Part shown: in pieces, positions 45,851-54,714 of the stretch
How the letters are laid out: each line of letters starts with the position of its first letter
Numbering within the stretch: the stretch's first letter is position 1
Assembly: GCF_000959725.1 (NCBI RefSeq)
Contig: NZ_CP009323.1
Span: forward strand, 868,001 to 932,000
Origin: Burkholderia gladioli
GTDB lineage: Bacteria; Pseudomonadota; Gammaproteobacteria; Burkholderiales; Burkholderiaceae
DNA length: 64,000 bases
Direction of reading: 5' to 3'
Translations under genes and position numbers: made by a program
The notes under the pieces: generated by a model
The model's database searches: none
What the model was told of the DNA's origin: nothing
What the model saw: the letters and a program-made list of their open reading frames with translations, nothing else

Positions 45851-47173
45851 ATGCACAAGCTGCCGCACCTGTTCAAATCGCGCCACGGCGTGCTTTACCT
45901 CCGGCTCGTTCGCGCCGGCAAAGAGCTCCCTGCGCACCAAGGATTTCCGGCAGGCTACACTCTTGGCACTCGCGTTCAATCTCGAACTCGCCATAAAGAC
46001 GCCCGCCGACAAGCCGAAGGCCGCCGATTTCGCACTGACCGCTGACGAAGCCAAGCGGCTCGACGTGATTTTCCCCGACGGCACGCAAGTCAAAGACATC
46101 AATAGCGACGACGAAGTGCGCCGCGCAAAGGAGCTTTTCGGCGACCGCTTCGCCCCCGCCTCGATCGAGCTGCCGGCCCTGTCCGATTCCGTCGCGGTCG
46201 CCATTGCCGCCCAAAACGCAGCCCACACGTAAGCGAAGGCCCGCAAGGGCAAGCCTTTCGCCGAAGTCGTGGCGCGCTACAAGAAAGAAAAGGCCCTCGA
46301 CAACACGCCGCGCACGATCGTCGCGAAGGAGCGCGCCTTCGCCGACTTCCAGAGACATCGGGGCTCCCGACCGATCGGCGACTACGCGCTGGAAGACGCC
46401 GTCGAGCACAAGAACAAGCTCATCGACGACGGCGGCAGCGCGAGTCGCGTGAAGTCGCGGCTTTCGTTTTTGCGAGACATCTTTGCCTACGCTATCGCAA
46501 ATGGACATCGAGACGGACCAAATCCGTTTGCGGCGGCCAAGGTGTCGTCAAAGTCGAAGCTCCAACAACAAAAGCGCTCGTACAAACTGTTCAGCGCTGA
46601 CGACCTGGCGACGATCTTCGACCCGGCGGCCTATGAGGCGCGGATGGACAAGCCGGCTTACCGCTGGCTGCCGTTTCTCGCGCTCTATTCCGGCGCGAGC
46701 CTTGAAGAGCTTGCTAGCCTTCGGGTCGAGCAGCTTCAACGCGAGGGGGCATCTGGTTTTTCGACATCCATAAGGCGAAGAACGCAAACTCCCAGCGGCG
46801 CATCCCCCTGCACAGCGCGATTGTCGAATCCGGTTTCCTGGCCTATGCGGACGGCTTGCGCGGGCGTGGCGCGAGCCAACTTTTTCCAGAACTAAAGCCC
46901 GGCGCGAACGGCTACGGGAAAAACGTCACTCGGCGCTTCGCGGACTATCTCGGCAAGCGCAAGGTTTTCCACAGCTTCCGGCACACCTTCATCGGCCGCA
47001 TGACTGAGCTGAACGTCCACCCCGCGATGTTGATGACCTTGGTCGGCCATTACGACCAAGCCAAAGTCGATTTTTCGAGCCCTCATTTCGCCAACTACCA
47101 ACACGCCAAGCCGCTCCACGAGCTGAAAGCGACTTTCGATAGATTCGACATGGCCTTGCCAATTGCGTTTTGA
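45851..47173 (+). pseudogene. Decayed tyrosine recombinase (phage-type integrase)
   Basis: Reading through three frames gives one integrase of about 440 residues. The N-terminus (MHKLPHLFKSRHGVLYLRLV) belongs to the usual SAM-like arm-binding family. A frameshift near 45925-45930 moves the rest (SLRTKDFRQATLLALAFNLE) to another frame. An in-frame TAA stands at 46230-46232. A one-base loss in the G run at 46745-46749 shifts the catalytic part (WFFDIHKAKNANSQRRIPLH). The box II motif is intact (HSFRHTF; LVGH) and a tyrosine candidate is in HFANYQHAK, but the first catalytic Arg seems replaced by Ser (YSGASLEEL, where GxR is expected). It cannot be active as read. Confidence 0.88.
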
Positions 47174-47203
47174 GTTGGTCGGCCTGGCGGGCCAATATAT
47201 TTA

Positions 47204-47263
47204 TTGACGCCAACAGCGAGGAGCGCAAAATCCGAAAACGCGCCTAAACGGATATAGCCGTTT
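47204..47263 (+). promoter_or_regulatory. Candidate promoter and hairpin before the DUF6119 gene
   Basis: TTGACG (47204-47209) and CAAAAT (47226-47231) are 16 bp apart. The inverted repeat AAACGG (47246-47251) / CCGTTT (47258-47263) lies just downstream, near the likely transcript start, 40 bp before the ATG. It could be an operator or a leader hairpin. Confidence 0.5.
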
Positions 47264-47302
47264 AAGGAAAAACCAAAAAGTAGTGAGCGTGACGGGGCGA
47301 CG

Positions 47303-49003
47303 ATGAAAGAGCATCCAGCCAAAAGCGAGCATCTGACTATCTACTTGCTCAAGGACCCAATGCTCCTTGACGAGCAGATCATTGACATCAGCGCGGCGAA
47401 ACGCCCAGTCGATCTGAAAATCGAGTCTGGAAGCGCCCGTTTATACGTCAAGAAGGCGCCTCCCCTGACGAAGCCCGCTTGGTCCAAGTTTTTGACCGAT
47501 GGTCAGGAAACTCCCGACGACCTTTTCGAAGGCCGAAGATCAGAAGGCGCCGTTTTGATTTTCCGCAATGACGAGACGGCCTTTGCCCTGACTTTCGGAA
47601 CGGGTTTTCACATGATCAACCTTGACCTAGTCATGCGCGACTTTGGCCTGCGCGTGGCGCTAAGCGCTTCCGACCCGGAGAGGCTGCGGAGCTTGGACAA
47701 GTCGAGCTACGAATCAAACCCCTTGAACACGAGAAGCCAGAGTCCAAGGGACGCTGACATTTTCGATTTGCTCATCAACACCGAAACCGATCTGGTCTAC
47801 GCGATAACGGGAACATCCACGGAGCCTTTGTTCGGCAGCCATGTCACGGGCCGCGACGCCTTGACCATTTCGCCGGAGATCACGCTCGACGACCTGCCGG
47901 CCGTCCTTGCCGAAGCCTTTCGCCGTTACGAACGTGGAGTTCCGGAGAGTTTTGCATGGGTCGAAGACCTGCGGCGCGTCAAAGAGAGCGACACGCTGGA
48001 AATCCTCGACATGGAACTCTGTTCGATCCTGCAATCTGAGCAGCCTCCCGACAATGTGTGGCTGGGCGAGCCGGAAATCGTCGATTGGGAGTCGCAGATC
48101 GGTTATTCGTTCGATCTGCGCGAGCGCACACTCATTCACAAAACACTTCAACTGCCGTCGCTGCTCGACTACATGGCCGAGCGCGGGGACGACCCCACAG
48201 CCGAGGCTTTGAAAAGGCACCACGTCTACGCCATCGATGACCGATTCTCGCCGCTCAAAAAATGGTCGGCCTATCGTTGCCTGTATGCCGAAATCGCCAA
48301 CGGAGAGCAAACATACATTCTTCGCAACGGTGATTGGCACGAGGTCAAGCAAAGCTTCATCGAGCGAGTGGATGGACAGCTCTCAAAGCTTGAAATCGAC
48401 GAGATCGAGATGCCCCTTTTCAGGCATTCCGGCGAGGCCGCGTACAACGAGAGCGTGGCGGCCGATTCCGCTGCATATGAACTGCTCGACCGAAAGACGG
48501 TTCCGTTTGGCGGCGCTTACGACAAAATCGAGTTTTGCGACTTGGTCCGGGACGGCCGCGACCTGATCCACGTAAAGATCTATAAAAACTCGGCTACGCT
48601 GAGCCATCTGTTCGCCCAAGGCAGCGTGGCGGCTGAGACGTTCATTGCGGACGAACTCTTTCGAACGAAGCTTAACGATCGATTGCCCGCCCGGATCAAG
48701 CTTCCTGATCCGTCCGTGAAACCCAAAGCGGGCAACTATCGGGTCGTCTATGCCGTCGTCACCACAAAGGATCTTCCGCAAGCGTTGCCGTTTTTTTCGA
48801 GGGTGACCTTAAAGAATGCGATCGCAACCCTTGGCGCGCTTGGTTTCGCCGTCGCCATGGCAAAAATCCAGTACGACCCTGACTTTCTTCACACGGCATC
48901 GTGCAAGCCTTCGCGCAGAGCGCGCGCGGCGGCACCTGATCTGGCTAAAAACACGTCCGCCGGACATAGAAAATCGGACCCACCCGCAACGCCGCCGCCA
49001 TGA
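47303..49003 (+). CDS. TIGR04141/DUF6119 family protein (sporadically distributed)
   Basis: The protein has 566 residues, starting at ATG 47303. No signal peptide or transmembrane helix is seen. The family pattern is clear: HLTIYLLKD near the start, LTFGTGFHMINLDLVMRDFG (97-115), LRVALSASDPERLRSLDK, the TRSQSPRDADIFDL element (143-156), DLVYAITGTSTEPLFGSHVT, a mid region with EPEIVDWESQIGYSFD, NGDWHEVKQSFIERVD and, near the end, PQALPFFSRVTLKNAIATLG. The last 40 residues are basic and Pro/Ala-rich and may be an addition or a shifted tail. The family's biochemical role is not established; patchy distribution on mobile DNA is like that of restriction or defence genes. It appears intact. Confidence 0.82.
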   Translation: MKEHPAKSEHLTIYLLKDPMLLDEQIIDISAAKRPVDLKIESGSARLYVKKAPPLTKPAWSKFLTDGQETPDDLFEGRRSEGAVLIFRNDETAFALTFGTGFHMINLDLVMRDFGLRVALSASDPERLRSLDKSSYESNPLNTRSQSPRDADIFDLLINTETDLVYAITGTSTEPLFGSHVTGRDALTISPEITLDDLPAVLAEAFRRYERGVPESFAWVEDLRRVKESDTLEILDMELCSILQSEQPPDNVWLGEPEIVDWESQIGYSFDLRERTLIHKTLQLPSLLDYMAERGDDPTAEALKRHHVYAIDDRFSPLKKWSAYRCLYAEIANGEQTYILRNGDWHEVKQSFIERVDGQLSKLEIDEIEMPLFRHSGEAAYNESVAADSAAYELLDRKTVPFGGAYDKIEFCDLVRDGRDLIHVKIYKNSATLSHLFAQGSVAAETFIADELFRTKLNDRLPARIKLPDPSVKPKAGNYRVVYAVVTTKDLPQALPFFSRVTLKNAIATLGALGFAVAMAKIQYDPDFLHTASCKPSRRARAAAPDLAKNTSAGHRKSDPPATPPP

Positions 49004-49054
49004 ATCGGTAAATCGACGCTCCCCTCGCGCGGCACGGTGACGCGAAGAGGATCA

Positions 49055-49346
49055 ATGGAAAAACAACCGAAACCCTCGCAGCAAAGACTTGACGCCTCGA
49101 CAGCGGAACCAGTCTTCGCGGCATATTTGTCTCTGGAAAAAAATGAGTGGCAGGCGGTCACGAAAGCATCTGAGGTGTTTGTGCGCGAGACGGAGCGCGG
49201 CGATCCATGCGACTTGCTTCATGAAGCTCTTGTCCGATTGGCTGATGGCCGAAGGGTTTGGCCGGCAGGTGTTGAGTTTTGCGCAACTCTCATCATGTGC
49301 ATGAGAAGCCTTTCGAGCCACGGCAGACGAAGCGTGAATCCGGCAA
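49055..49346 (+). pseudogene. Truncated sigma-70-like protein, N-terminal fragment
   Basis: From ATG 49055 (GAAGAGG upstream) the first 90 or so residues look like the region-2 part of small sigma-70-like proteins carried by integrative elements: FAAYLSLEKNEWQAVTKASE, DPCDLLHEALVRLADGRRVW and VEFCATLIMCMRSLSSHGRR. No region-4 helix-turn-helix follows; after about 49346 the frame becomes a Pro/Thr/Ser-rich shadow of the opposite chemoreceptor gene. The gene has probably lost its 3' end at the island junction. The family call is by pattern only. Confidence 0.6.
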
Positions 49347-49358
49347 GCCACCTCGCAC

Positions 49359-50417
49359 TCAAATCAACTCAGCCGACCCTGCCCCCACCGCCCGCTGACA
49401 CACCACCCCGAACCACCCCAACCCCCGATACGTCTCATACCCCGGCGTCGCCGCGAACGACACCGTCCCGCCATCCGCCTCGCGATAAAACCCCGTCGCC
49501 TCGCCATGGGTCTTCAACCGGAACGTCTCCTGCAACACCCCTTCCCCATCCGAACTCGCGATCACCCGAAACGACGAGTCCACGATCAGGCAGCGCGTCC
49601 TCGCCCACTCTTCCTCGCTCAGCCTCACGCCCTTGACCACTGCCGCGGCCTGCGGCGCCCAATCGAAGAAGATCACCAGCGCCCCGAGCACCTGCCCGTT
49701 CGCCTCGCCGCCCTCGCGGATCGCGGTGGCATAGGTCGCCACCTGGGCATTCCTCAACTGCGGCAGGGCCTCCACGTCGAACGCCACGTAATCGGCCCCG
49801 CTGCCGGTGGCCAGTGCCGCCTCGAACCACTTCGCCCCGCCCACCTGCTGCCCGACCACCGGATACGTCTCGCCGCGCCCGCTAGCGATCACCGTGCCTT
49901 GCGCGTCCACCACCCACAGATCCTTGTAGACCGTATAACTGTCGAGGATCACCGACAGCCGCTCGCTCGCGTGCCGGCTCATCTCCTCGCTGTCGTAGGT
50001 CACGCAATCCACCACCGCCGAATCGGTGGCCCACCAGCGCACGTCGCAGGAGCGTTCATAGAGGTTGCGGTCGACGATATCGATCATGTTCAGCGCGAGA
50101 TCGGCACAACGCTGCCCGTCGTGCGCGTGCATGCGATCGATCATGCTGTCGCCGAGTTCGGTCAGCCGCGTCAGCGAACCGACCAGTTCCTTGTTGAGGA
50201 TGTCGGTGATCTCGCCGATCCGCTTCGAGACATGCTTCACCTGGTTGGCCACCACGGCGAACCCCTTGCCGGCCTCGCCGGCGCGCGCCGCCTCGATCAG
50301 CGCGTTGAGCGCGAGGAAGGTGGTTTCGCGATTGATGTCGTTGATGTCGCCGATCTTGCCGGTGGCGAGGCGCCTGACTTCGTGCGTCAGGTCGACGATT
50401 GCGCGTGGATTGGCCAT
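49359..50417 (-). CDS. Soluble methyl-accepting chemoreceptor with N-terminal signalling tip and C-terminal Cache-like sensor
   Basis: The start used is ATG 50415-50417 (352 residues); an upstream ATG at 50525 would add 36 residues. No transmembrane segment is seen. The chemoreceptor hairpin tip is near the N-terminus (INRETTFLALNALIEAARAG, residues 28-47, then FAVVANQVKHVSKRI). A linker with DLALNMIDIVDRNLYERSCD, typical of these proteins, leads to a Cache-like sensor of about 200 residues (LWVVDAQGTVIASGR; KWFEAALATGSGADYVAFDV; LGALVIFFDWAPQA). The order is the reverse of classical receptors. It should dock CheA/CheW in the cytoplasm. Its stop adjoins the island junction, so loss of a few C-terminal residues is possible. 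Confidence 0.82.
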   Translation of the reverse strand: MANPRAIVDLTHEVRRLATGKIGDINDINRETTFLALNALIEAARAGEAGKGFAVVANQVKHVSKRIGEITDILNKELVGSLTRLTELGDSMIDRMHAHDGQRCADLALNMIDIVDRNLYERSCDVRWWATDSAVVDCVTYDSEEMSRHASERLSVILDSYTVYKDLWVVDAQGTVIASGRGETYPVVGQQVGGAKWFEAALATGSGADYVAFDVEALPQLRNAQVATYATAIREGGEANGQVLGALVIFFDWAPQAAAVVKGVRLSEEEWARTRCLIVDSSFRVIASSDGEGVLQETFRLKTHGEATGFYREADGGTVSFAATPGYETYRGLGWFGVVCQRAVGAGSAELI

Positions 50418-50735
50418 GGTGGTGTCGCCCGTAGCTAATGCGGTTGCCTTGCTTGTTGTTTCTGCTGTTTCCGTCGTTTCCAAGCAAACACCAGACCAAT
50501 TTACCCAGATGGTGAATAGGGTCATCGCCAGGTTCTTGTATCCACGGAGGAAATTGCCAAGCCACCTATCCAGCGACCCGCCCGCCGGGTGCCAACGCGC
50601 AAGCGCCGCCGCCACGGGTCACTCCCGCGCGCATCGACGCTACCGCGCCGATGCGCTACGCTCTCGCAGCCGCACGACGGCACCCGTTTCCATCAGCCGG
50701 GCGCGCAGCCCGTCCATCGTCCACGAGGCGCATTC
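50418..50735. other. Divergent gap between chemoreceptor and quinone oxidoreductase genes
   Basis: The 318-bp gap must hold both promoters. An A/T-richer piece at 50455-50530 is the likely site for the leftward one. No repeat or clear -35/-10 pair was found. Confidence 0.4.
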
Positions 50736-51698
50736 ATGCACGCATTGTTTTTCGACCGATTCGGCGGCCCCGAAGTCCTGCAGTGGGGCGAGCGTCCCGA
50801 TCCCGTGCCGGGGCCGGGCCAGGCGCTGGTGCGCATCGAGAGCGTCGGCCTGAACTTCGCCGACGTCTATCGCCGCAACGGCAACTACCACCTGAGCGGC
50901 AGCGCGCCCTGGATCCTCGGCTACGAAGGCGCGGGCGTGATCGAAGCGGCCGCCGCGGGCGATACGCGTTTCCCGCGCGGCACGCGCGTCGGTTTCGCCG
51001 ACATGCCGTACGCCAACGCCGAACTGGTGGCGGTCGATGTGGATCGCCTGATCCCGCTGCCCGAGGACATCGGCGCCGAGATCGCGGCGGCCACGCTGCT
51101 GCAGGGCCTGACCGCGCAATACCTGGTGCGCGACAGCTTTCGCGTCGCGCGCGGCCACCTGGCCGTGGTCCACGCGGCGGCGGGCGGCGTGGGCCTGTTG
51201 CTGACGCAGATGCTGAAGTGCCTGGGCGCCACGGTGCTCGGCATCGCCTCCAGCCGCACGCGACGCCAGGCCGTGCTCGAGGCCGGCGCCGACGTGGTGG
51301 CCGGCTACGACGACTGGCCGGCCGCGCTCGCCACGCTGGGCGGCGGGCGCGGTGCCGACGTGGTCTACGACTCGGTCGGCCGCACGCTGGGCGCGAGCCT
51401 GGCGGCCGCGCGCATCGGCGGCACGGTGGTGTTCTACGGGATGGCGGCCGGCGACCCCGATCCGGTCGATCCGCGCCTGCTGATGGACCGCTCGCTGACA
51501 CTGACGGGCGGCGATCTATGGAACGTGCTGACCAGCGCCGAGATCCGTCGCGAGCGCGCCGCCGAGCTGTTCGCGCAGATACGCGCGGGCGAGGTGCGCC
51601 CGGTGATCGCCGCGCGCTACGCCTTGTCGGAAGGCGCCGAGGCGCATCGCTTCCTGGAAAGCCGCAACGCGATCGGCAAGATCCTGATGAACTGCTGA
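50736..51698 (+). CDS. NADPH:quinone oxidoreductase, zinc-independent MDR family
   Basis: The protein has 320 residues, starting at ATG 50736. The GroES-like N-terminal domain (MHALFFDRFGGPEVLQWGER; VGLNFADVYRRNGNY) lacks the zinc-ligand Cys/His set, as in QorA/zeta-crystallin. The nucleotide-binding fold has VVHAAAGGVGLLLTQMLKCLG and the quinone/active region GADVVYDSVGRTL. It reduces quinones or enones with NADPH. It has its own promoter and is convergent with the aminotransferase. Confidence 0.9.
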   Translation: MHALFFDRFGGPEVLQWGERPDPVPGPGQALVRIESVGLNFADVYRRNGNYHLSGSAPWILGYEGAGVIEAAAAGDTRFPRGTRVGFADMPYANAELVAVDVDRLIPLPEDIGAEIAAATLLQGLTAQYLVRDSFRVARGHLAVVHAAAGGVGLLLTQMLKCLGATVLGIASSRTRRQAVLEAGADVVAGYDDWPAALATLGGGRGADVVYDSVGRTLGASLAAARIGGTVVFYGMAAGDPDPVDPRLLMDRSLTLTGGDLWNVLTSAEIRRERAAELFAQIRAGEVRPVIAARYALSEGAEAHRFLESRNAIGKILMNC

Positions 51699-51729
51699 CG
51701 CGGCGCCGGGCGGCGCGTCGCCATGATGA

Positions 51730-52884
51730 CTAGACCGCCGCGAGCCGGCGCCCGCCCTCGTCGAGCGTGGCGTCGTCCTTGCAGAAGCTCAGGCGGATGA
51801 TGCCGGTATCGCGCCGGTCCTGGTAGAAGCTGGCCAGCGGGATCGCGCCCACGCCGTGCTTCTGCAGCAGCTCGAACACGAAGTCCTGGTCGCCGAGTTC
51901 GGAGAAGCGCTCGAAGCGCGCCAGCATGAAGAAGCTGCCGCCGCAAGGCAGCAGTTCCAGCCGCGAGCCGGCCATCGCGGCCGCCAGCCGATCGCGCTTG
52001 GCCTGGTAGAAGGCAGCCAGGTCGAGATAGCTGCGCGGCGCGGCCAGCCGCTCGGCCAGCGCGGCCTGCAACGGCGCCGGTGCCGAGAACACCACGTACT
52101 GGTGCACCTTGCGGATCTCGGTGCTCAGCTCGGCGGGCGCCAGGCAATAACCGACACGCCAGCCCGTGGCGTGATAGGTCTTGCCCAGCGAGAGCGCGAT
52201 CACGCTGCGCTCGGCCAGTTCCGGGTAGCGCGCCAGGCTCAGGTGCTCGCGTCCGTCATACACCATGTGCTCGTACACCTCGTCCGACAGGATCACGATG
52301 TCGGTGTCGCGCGTGAGCGCGATCAGCCGCGCGATGTCCTCGGCGCCGAACAGCGCGCCGGTCGGGTTGTGCGGCGTGTTCACGATGATCATCCGCGTGC
52401 GCGGCGTGATCGCGGCGGCCACCTCGTCCCAGTCGATCGCGAGCGTATCCAGGTGGATGCCGATCGCCACCGGCGTGGCGCCCTGCAGGCGAATCGAAGG
52501 CTCGTAGACCTCGAAGGCGGGCTCGAAGAAGATCACCTCGTCGCCGGCATGCACCAGCGCCGTGATCGCGGCATAGATCGCCTCGCTCGCGCCGGCGGTC
52601 ACGGTGATCTCGCTGTCGGCCCGATAACGCGCGCCGTGCAGCCGCTCGGTCTTCTCGGCCAGCGCCGCCTTGAGCGGCGGATAGCCGGCCATCGGCGCGT
52701 ACTGGTTGAAGCCGGCCTGCATGGCGCGCCCGGCCATGGCGAGCAGCGCCGGGTCGGTCGGGAACGAGGGCGCGCCCTGCCAGAGGTTCACGGCATCGTG
52801 TTTCGCGGCCAGCTCCGCGATGCTGGAAAAGACGGAAATGCCGCTTTGCGGCAGCTTGGTCTCGATCCGGCATGAATTGCGCAT
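51730..52884 (-). CDS. PLP-dependent aminotransferase (methionine aminotransferase YbdL-like)
   Basis: The protein has 384 residues, starting at ATG 52882-52884 (MRNSCRIETKLPQSGISVFS) with GGAG upstream. It is a class I/II fold I aminotransferase: AVNLWQGAPSFPTDPALLAM, the cofactor region TVTAGASEAIYAAITAL, NTPHNPTGALFG, the Asp/Tyr in ILSDEVYEHMVYDG, the Schiff-base Lys in ALSLGKTYHATGWRVGY, and the carboxylate Arg in IIRLSFCKDD. The opening KLPQSGISVFSSIAELA is typical of methionine/kynurenine aminotransferases such as YbdL. The substrate is inferred from this similarity. Confidence 0.91.
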   Translation of the reverse strand: MRNSCRIETKLPQSGISVFSSIAELAAKHDAVNLWQGAPSFPTDPALLAMAGRAMQAGFNQYAPMAGYPPLKAALAEKTERLHGARYRADSEITVTAGASEAIYAAITALVHAGDEVIFFEPAFEVYEPSIRLQGATPVAIGIHLDTLAIDWDEVAAAITPRTRMIIVNTPHNPTGALFGAEDIARLIALTRDTDIVILSDEVYEHMVYDGREHLSLARYPELAERSVIALSLGKTYHATGWRVGYCLAPAELSTEIRKVHQYVVFSAPAPLQAALAERLAAPRSYLDLAAFYQAKRDRLAAAMAGSRLELLPCGGSFFMLARFERFSELGDQDFVFELLQKHGVGAIPLASFYQDRRDTGIIRLSFCKDDATLDEGGRRLAAV

Positions 52885-53133
52885 TCGGTGCACTCCTGAG
52901 GGGCGGCGCCGGGCGCCGCGTGATCCGGCCGTCAAGGTTGGCACATCGCTCCCGCGCGTGCAACGAAGCACGAAGGCGGGTTTCGTGTCATGGACGATGT
53001 CCTGCCCATTTCGATCGAAATTGGCTCTATCGCGCAGGCCATGCGCGCCCTTACGCTAGCCCCAATGGTTCGCCGCCTCGCGCGCTTCGCGCCCGATCCC
53101 GGCGGCGACCGGCAACCGTTCGGGAGTCCCCTC

Positions 53134-53859
53134 ATGAGTGAAAGACTGTTCGTCGCCGGCGCCTCCGGCGTAATCGGCCGTGTGCTGGTGCCGCTGCTGG
53201 TCGAGGCCGGCTACGAGGTGCATGGCGCCACCCGCCGGGCCGAGCGCGCGGCCCAATTGGAAAGCCTCGGCGCGCGGCCGGTGGTGGTCGACGTGTTCGA
53301 CGTCGACGCGCTCACGCGCGAACTGGGCCGCATCGCCCCCGACGCGGTGATCCACCAGCTGACCGACCTGCCGCGCGATCTCGATCCGGCGCGCATGGCG
53401 CAGGCGGTGGTCGACAACGCGCGGATCCGCAGCCAGGGCAGCTTCAACCTGGTGCTGGCCGCGCTGACGGCCGGCTGCCGCCGCATGGTGGCGCAGAGCA
53501 TCGCCTGGGCCTACGCGCCGGGCGAGCAGCCGTATCGCGAGGAGCAGCCGCTCGACACCGACGCCGAAGGCGCGCGACGCATCTCGGTGGGCGGCGTGGT
53601 CGCCCTGGAACATGCGGTGCTGGCCACCCCGCCGCTGCGCGGCACGGTGCTGCGCTACGGGCGCCTGTACGGCCCCGATACCGGCGCCGACACGGCGCCG
53701 GGCGCGCCGGCCGTGCATGTCGAAGATGCGGCGCGCGCCGCGCTGCTGGCACTGCGCGGCAACGCGACGGGCATCTTCAACATCGTCGACGACAACGAGC
53801 AGGTTTCCAACCGGAAAGCCCGGCGCGAGCTGGGCTGGACACCGCGCACGAGCGCCTGA
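53134..53859 (+). CDS. Short NAD(P)-dependent epimerase/reductase
   Basis: The protein has 241 residues, starting at ATG 53134 (MSERLFVAGASGVIGRVLVP). The dinucleotide motif GASGVIG is at 9-15. It is shorter than classical epimerases of about 310-340 residues. YAPGEQPYREEQ aligns to the substrate loop, but the YxxxK pair is not apparent. Segments LRYGRLYGPDTGAD and AVHVEDAARAALLAL are typical of the extended SDR group, and the ending FNIVDDNEQVSNRKARRELGW fits it too. It may act on a sugar or small carbonyl. It is divergent from the aminotransferase. Confidence 0.85.
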   Translation: MSERLFVAGASGVIGRVLVPLLVEAGYEVHGATRRAERAAQLESLGARPVVVDVFDVDALTRELGRIAPDAVIHQLTDLPRDLDPARMAQAVVDNARIRSQGSFNLVLAALTAGCRRMVAQSIAWAYAPGEQPYREEQPLDTDAEGARRISVGGVVALEHAVLATPPLRGTVLRYGRLYGPDTGADTAPGAPAVHVEDAARAALLALRGNATGIFNIVDDNEQVSNRKARRELGWTPRTSA

Positions 53860-53877
53860 GCGGGCGCGCGCGACCGT

Positions 53878-54714
53878 TCACGCCATCTCGTCGGGGGTCG
53901 CGGCGCGGCGCTGCACCGCCGCGCCGACCTGCCGCTCGCGCGCGGCAGCCCCGCCGGCCAGCGTCGCCCCCAGCAGCCACAGCGCGCCCGCGGCGATCGT
54001 ATAGACGGCCGCGCGCTGTCCATCGCCGGCCGCCTGCGCCTGGGTCGCCAGTTCCGAGAGCGCCGCGGCCGTGCCGTTGGCGAGCGCGCCGCCGCCCTGC
54101 AGGATCCGCGCGAAGCTGTCCTGCAGCCGCGTGACGGCGGCCGCCGAGGCCAGCGCGCCGCCCGCCCAGGCCGAGGCCGAGGCGAAGCCGGTCGGGATGC
54201 CGTCGCGTCCCGGCGTCAGCGCGGCGGCCGCGCTCAAGGCACCAGCGATCACGCCCAGCGCATTCGCCGCCGAAGCCGCCGCATTGTGCGGCGCCGTGCC
54301 GAGCCAATTGTCGAGTTCAGCGGCGAGATCGGCGGCAGCCCAGGCCGCGCCGCTGGTGGCGCCGGTCGCGTGCAGCGTGGTGGTGGTCGCGCTGCCTCGC
54401 GACAGCGCGCCGGTCGCCAGCGAGAGCGCCGCGGCCGAAGCCTGCAAGGCTGGCGGTCCATACGCGGCGGCGATGCCGATCGCGCGCTCGCGCGTCGAAG
54501 GCTCGACCTCCGCCGGCGCGGGAGACCGCGTGCGCTGCGCGCGCCCTTGCGCGGCGAGATCGGCGAGCGGCATCAGCGCCGCGCCGCCTTGCCGGGTCGG
54601 CGGACGTTGCCGGGCCGGCGTGTGGACCGGCGGCGGCGTCGACACGCGCGGCGGGGACATCGACGGCGGGTCGGACGCGACCGACCCGAGCTTGCCCGGT
54701 TTGCCGAGGCTCAT
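53878..54714 (-). CDS. Unknown Ala-rich protein, translationally coupled to 54711-55028
   Basis: The product has 278 residues. Its ATG (54712-54714) overlaps the stop of the upstream small gene as ATGA, which supports a real gene. Residues 1-75 are Pro/Ser/Arg-rich and disordered-looking; residues 80-260 are an alternation of Ala/Gly/Thr-rich hydrophobic stretches (ALQASAAALSLATGALSRGS; AASAANALGVIAGALSAAAA; AVYTIAAGALWLLGATLAGG). These could be helical hairpins. A polar N-terminus with hydrophobic Ala-rich helices recalls some secreted effectors or pore-associated proteins, but there is no signal peptide and no secretion locus here. I recognise no family. Confidence 0.6.
   Translation of the reverse strand: MSLGKPGKLGSVASDPPSMSPPRVSTPPPVHTPARQRPPTRQGGAALMPLADLAAQGRAQRTRSPAPAEVEPSTRERAIGIAAAYGPPALQASAAALSLATGALSRGSATTTTLHATGATSGAAWAAADLAAELDNWLGTAPHNAAASAANALGVIAGALSAAAALTPGRDGIPTGFASASAWAGGALASAAAVTRLQDSFARILQGGGALANGTAAALSELATQAQAAGDGQRAAVYTIAAGALWLLGATLAGGAAARERQVGAAVQRRAATPDEMA

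Larger units (their letters stand above)
45779..49358. mobile_element. Small degraded integrative island at the tRNA-Met gene
   Basis: The stretch between the tRNA and the chemoreceptor gene contains a decayed tyrosine integrase, a TIGR04141/DUF6119 gene and a truncated sigma-70-like gene. Base use is visibly richer in A/T (for example 47190-47300) than the flanks. The left boundary at the tRNA 3' end is natural for such elements. At the right junction I see only a poor match to the tRNA end (GAATCCGGCAAGCCACC, 49336-49352), not a clear attR, which agrees with a deletion at that end. Confidence 0.72.

Noticed and set aside
48893..49003. Frameshift in the DUF6119 gene tail
   Set aside because: The last 40 residues are basic and unlike the family, but no alternative frame restores a clear family ending, so the gene was kept as intact.
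49336..49352. Possible attR copy of the tRNA 3' end
   Set aside because: GAATCCGGCAAGCCACC shares only scattered bases with the tRNA end, so it was not annotated as an attachment site.
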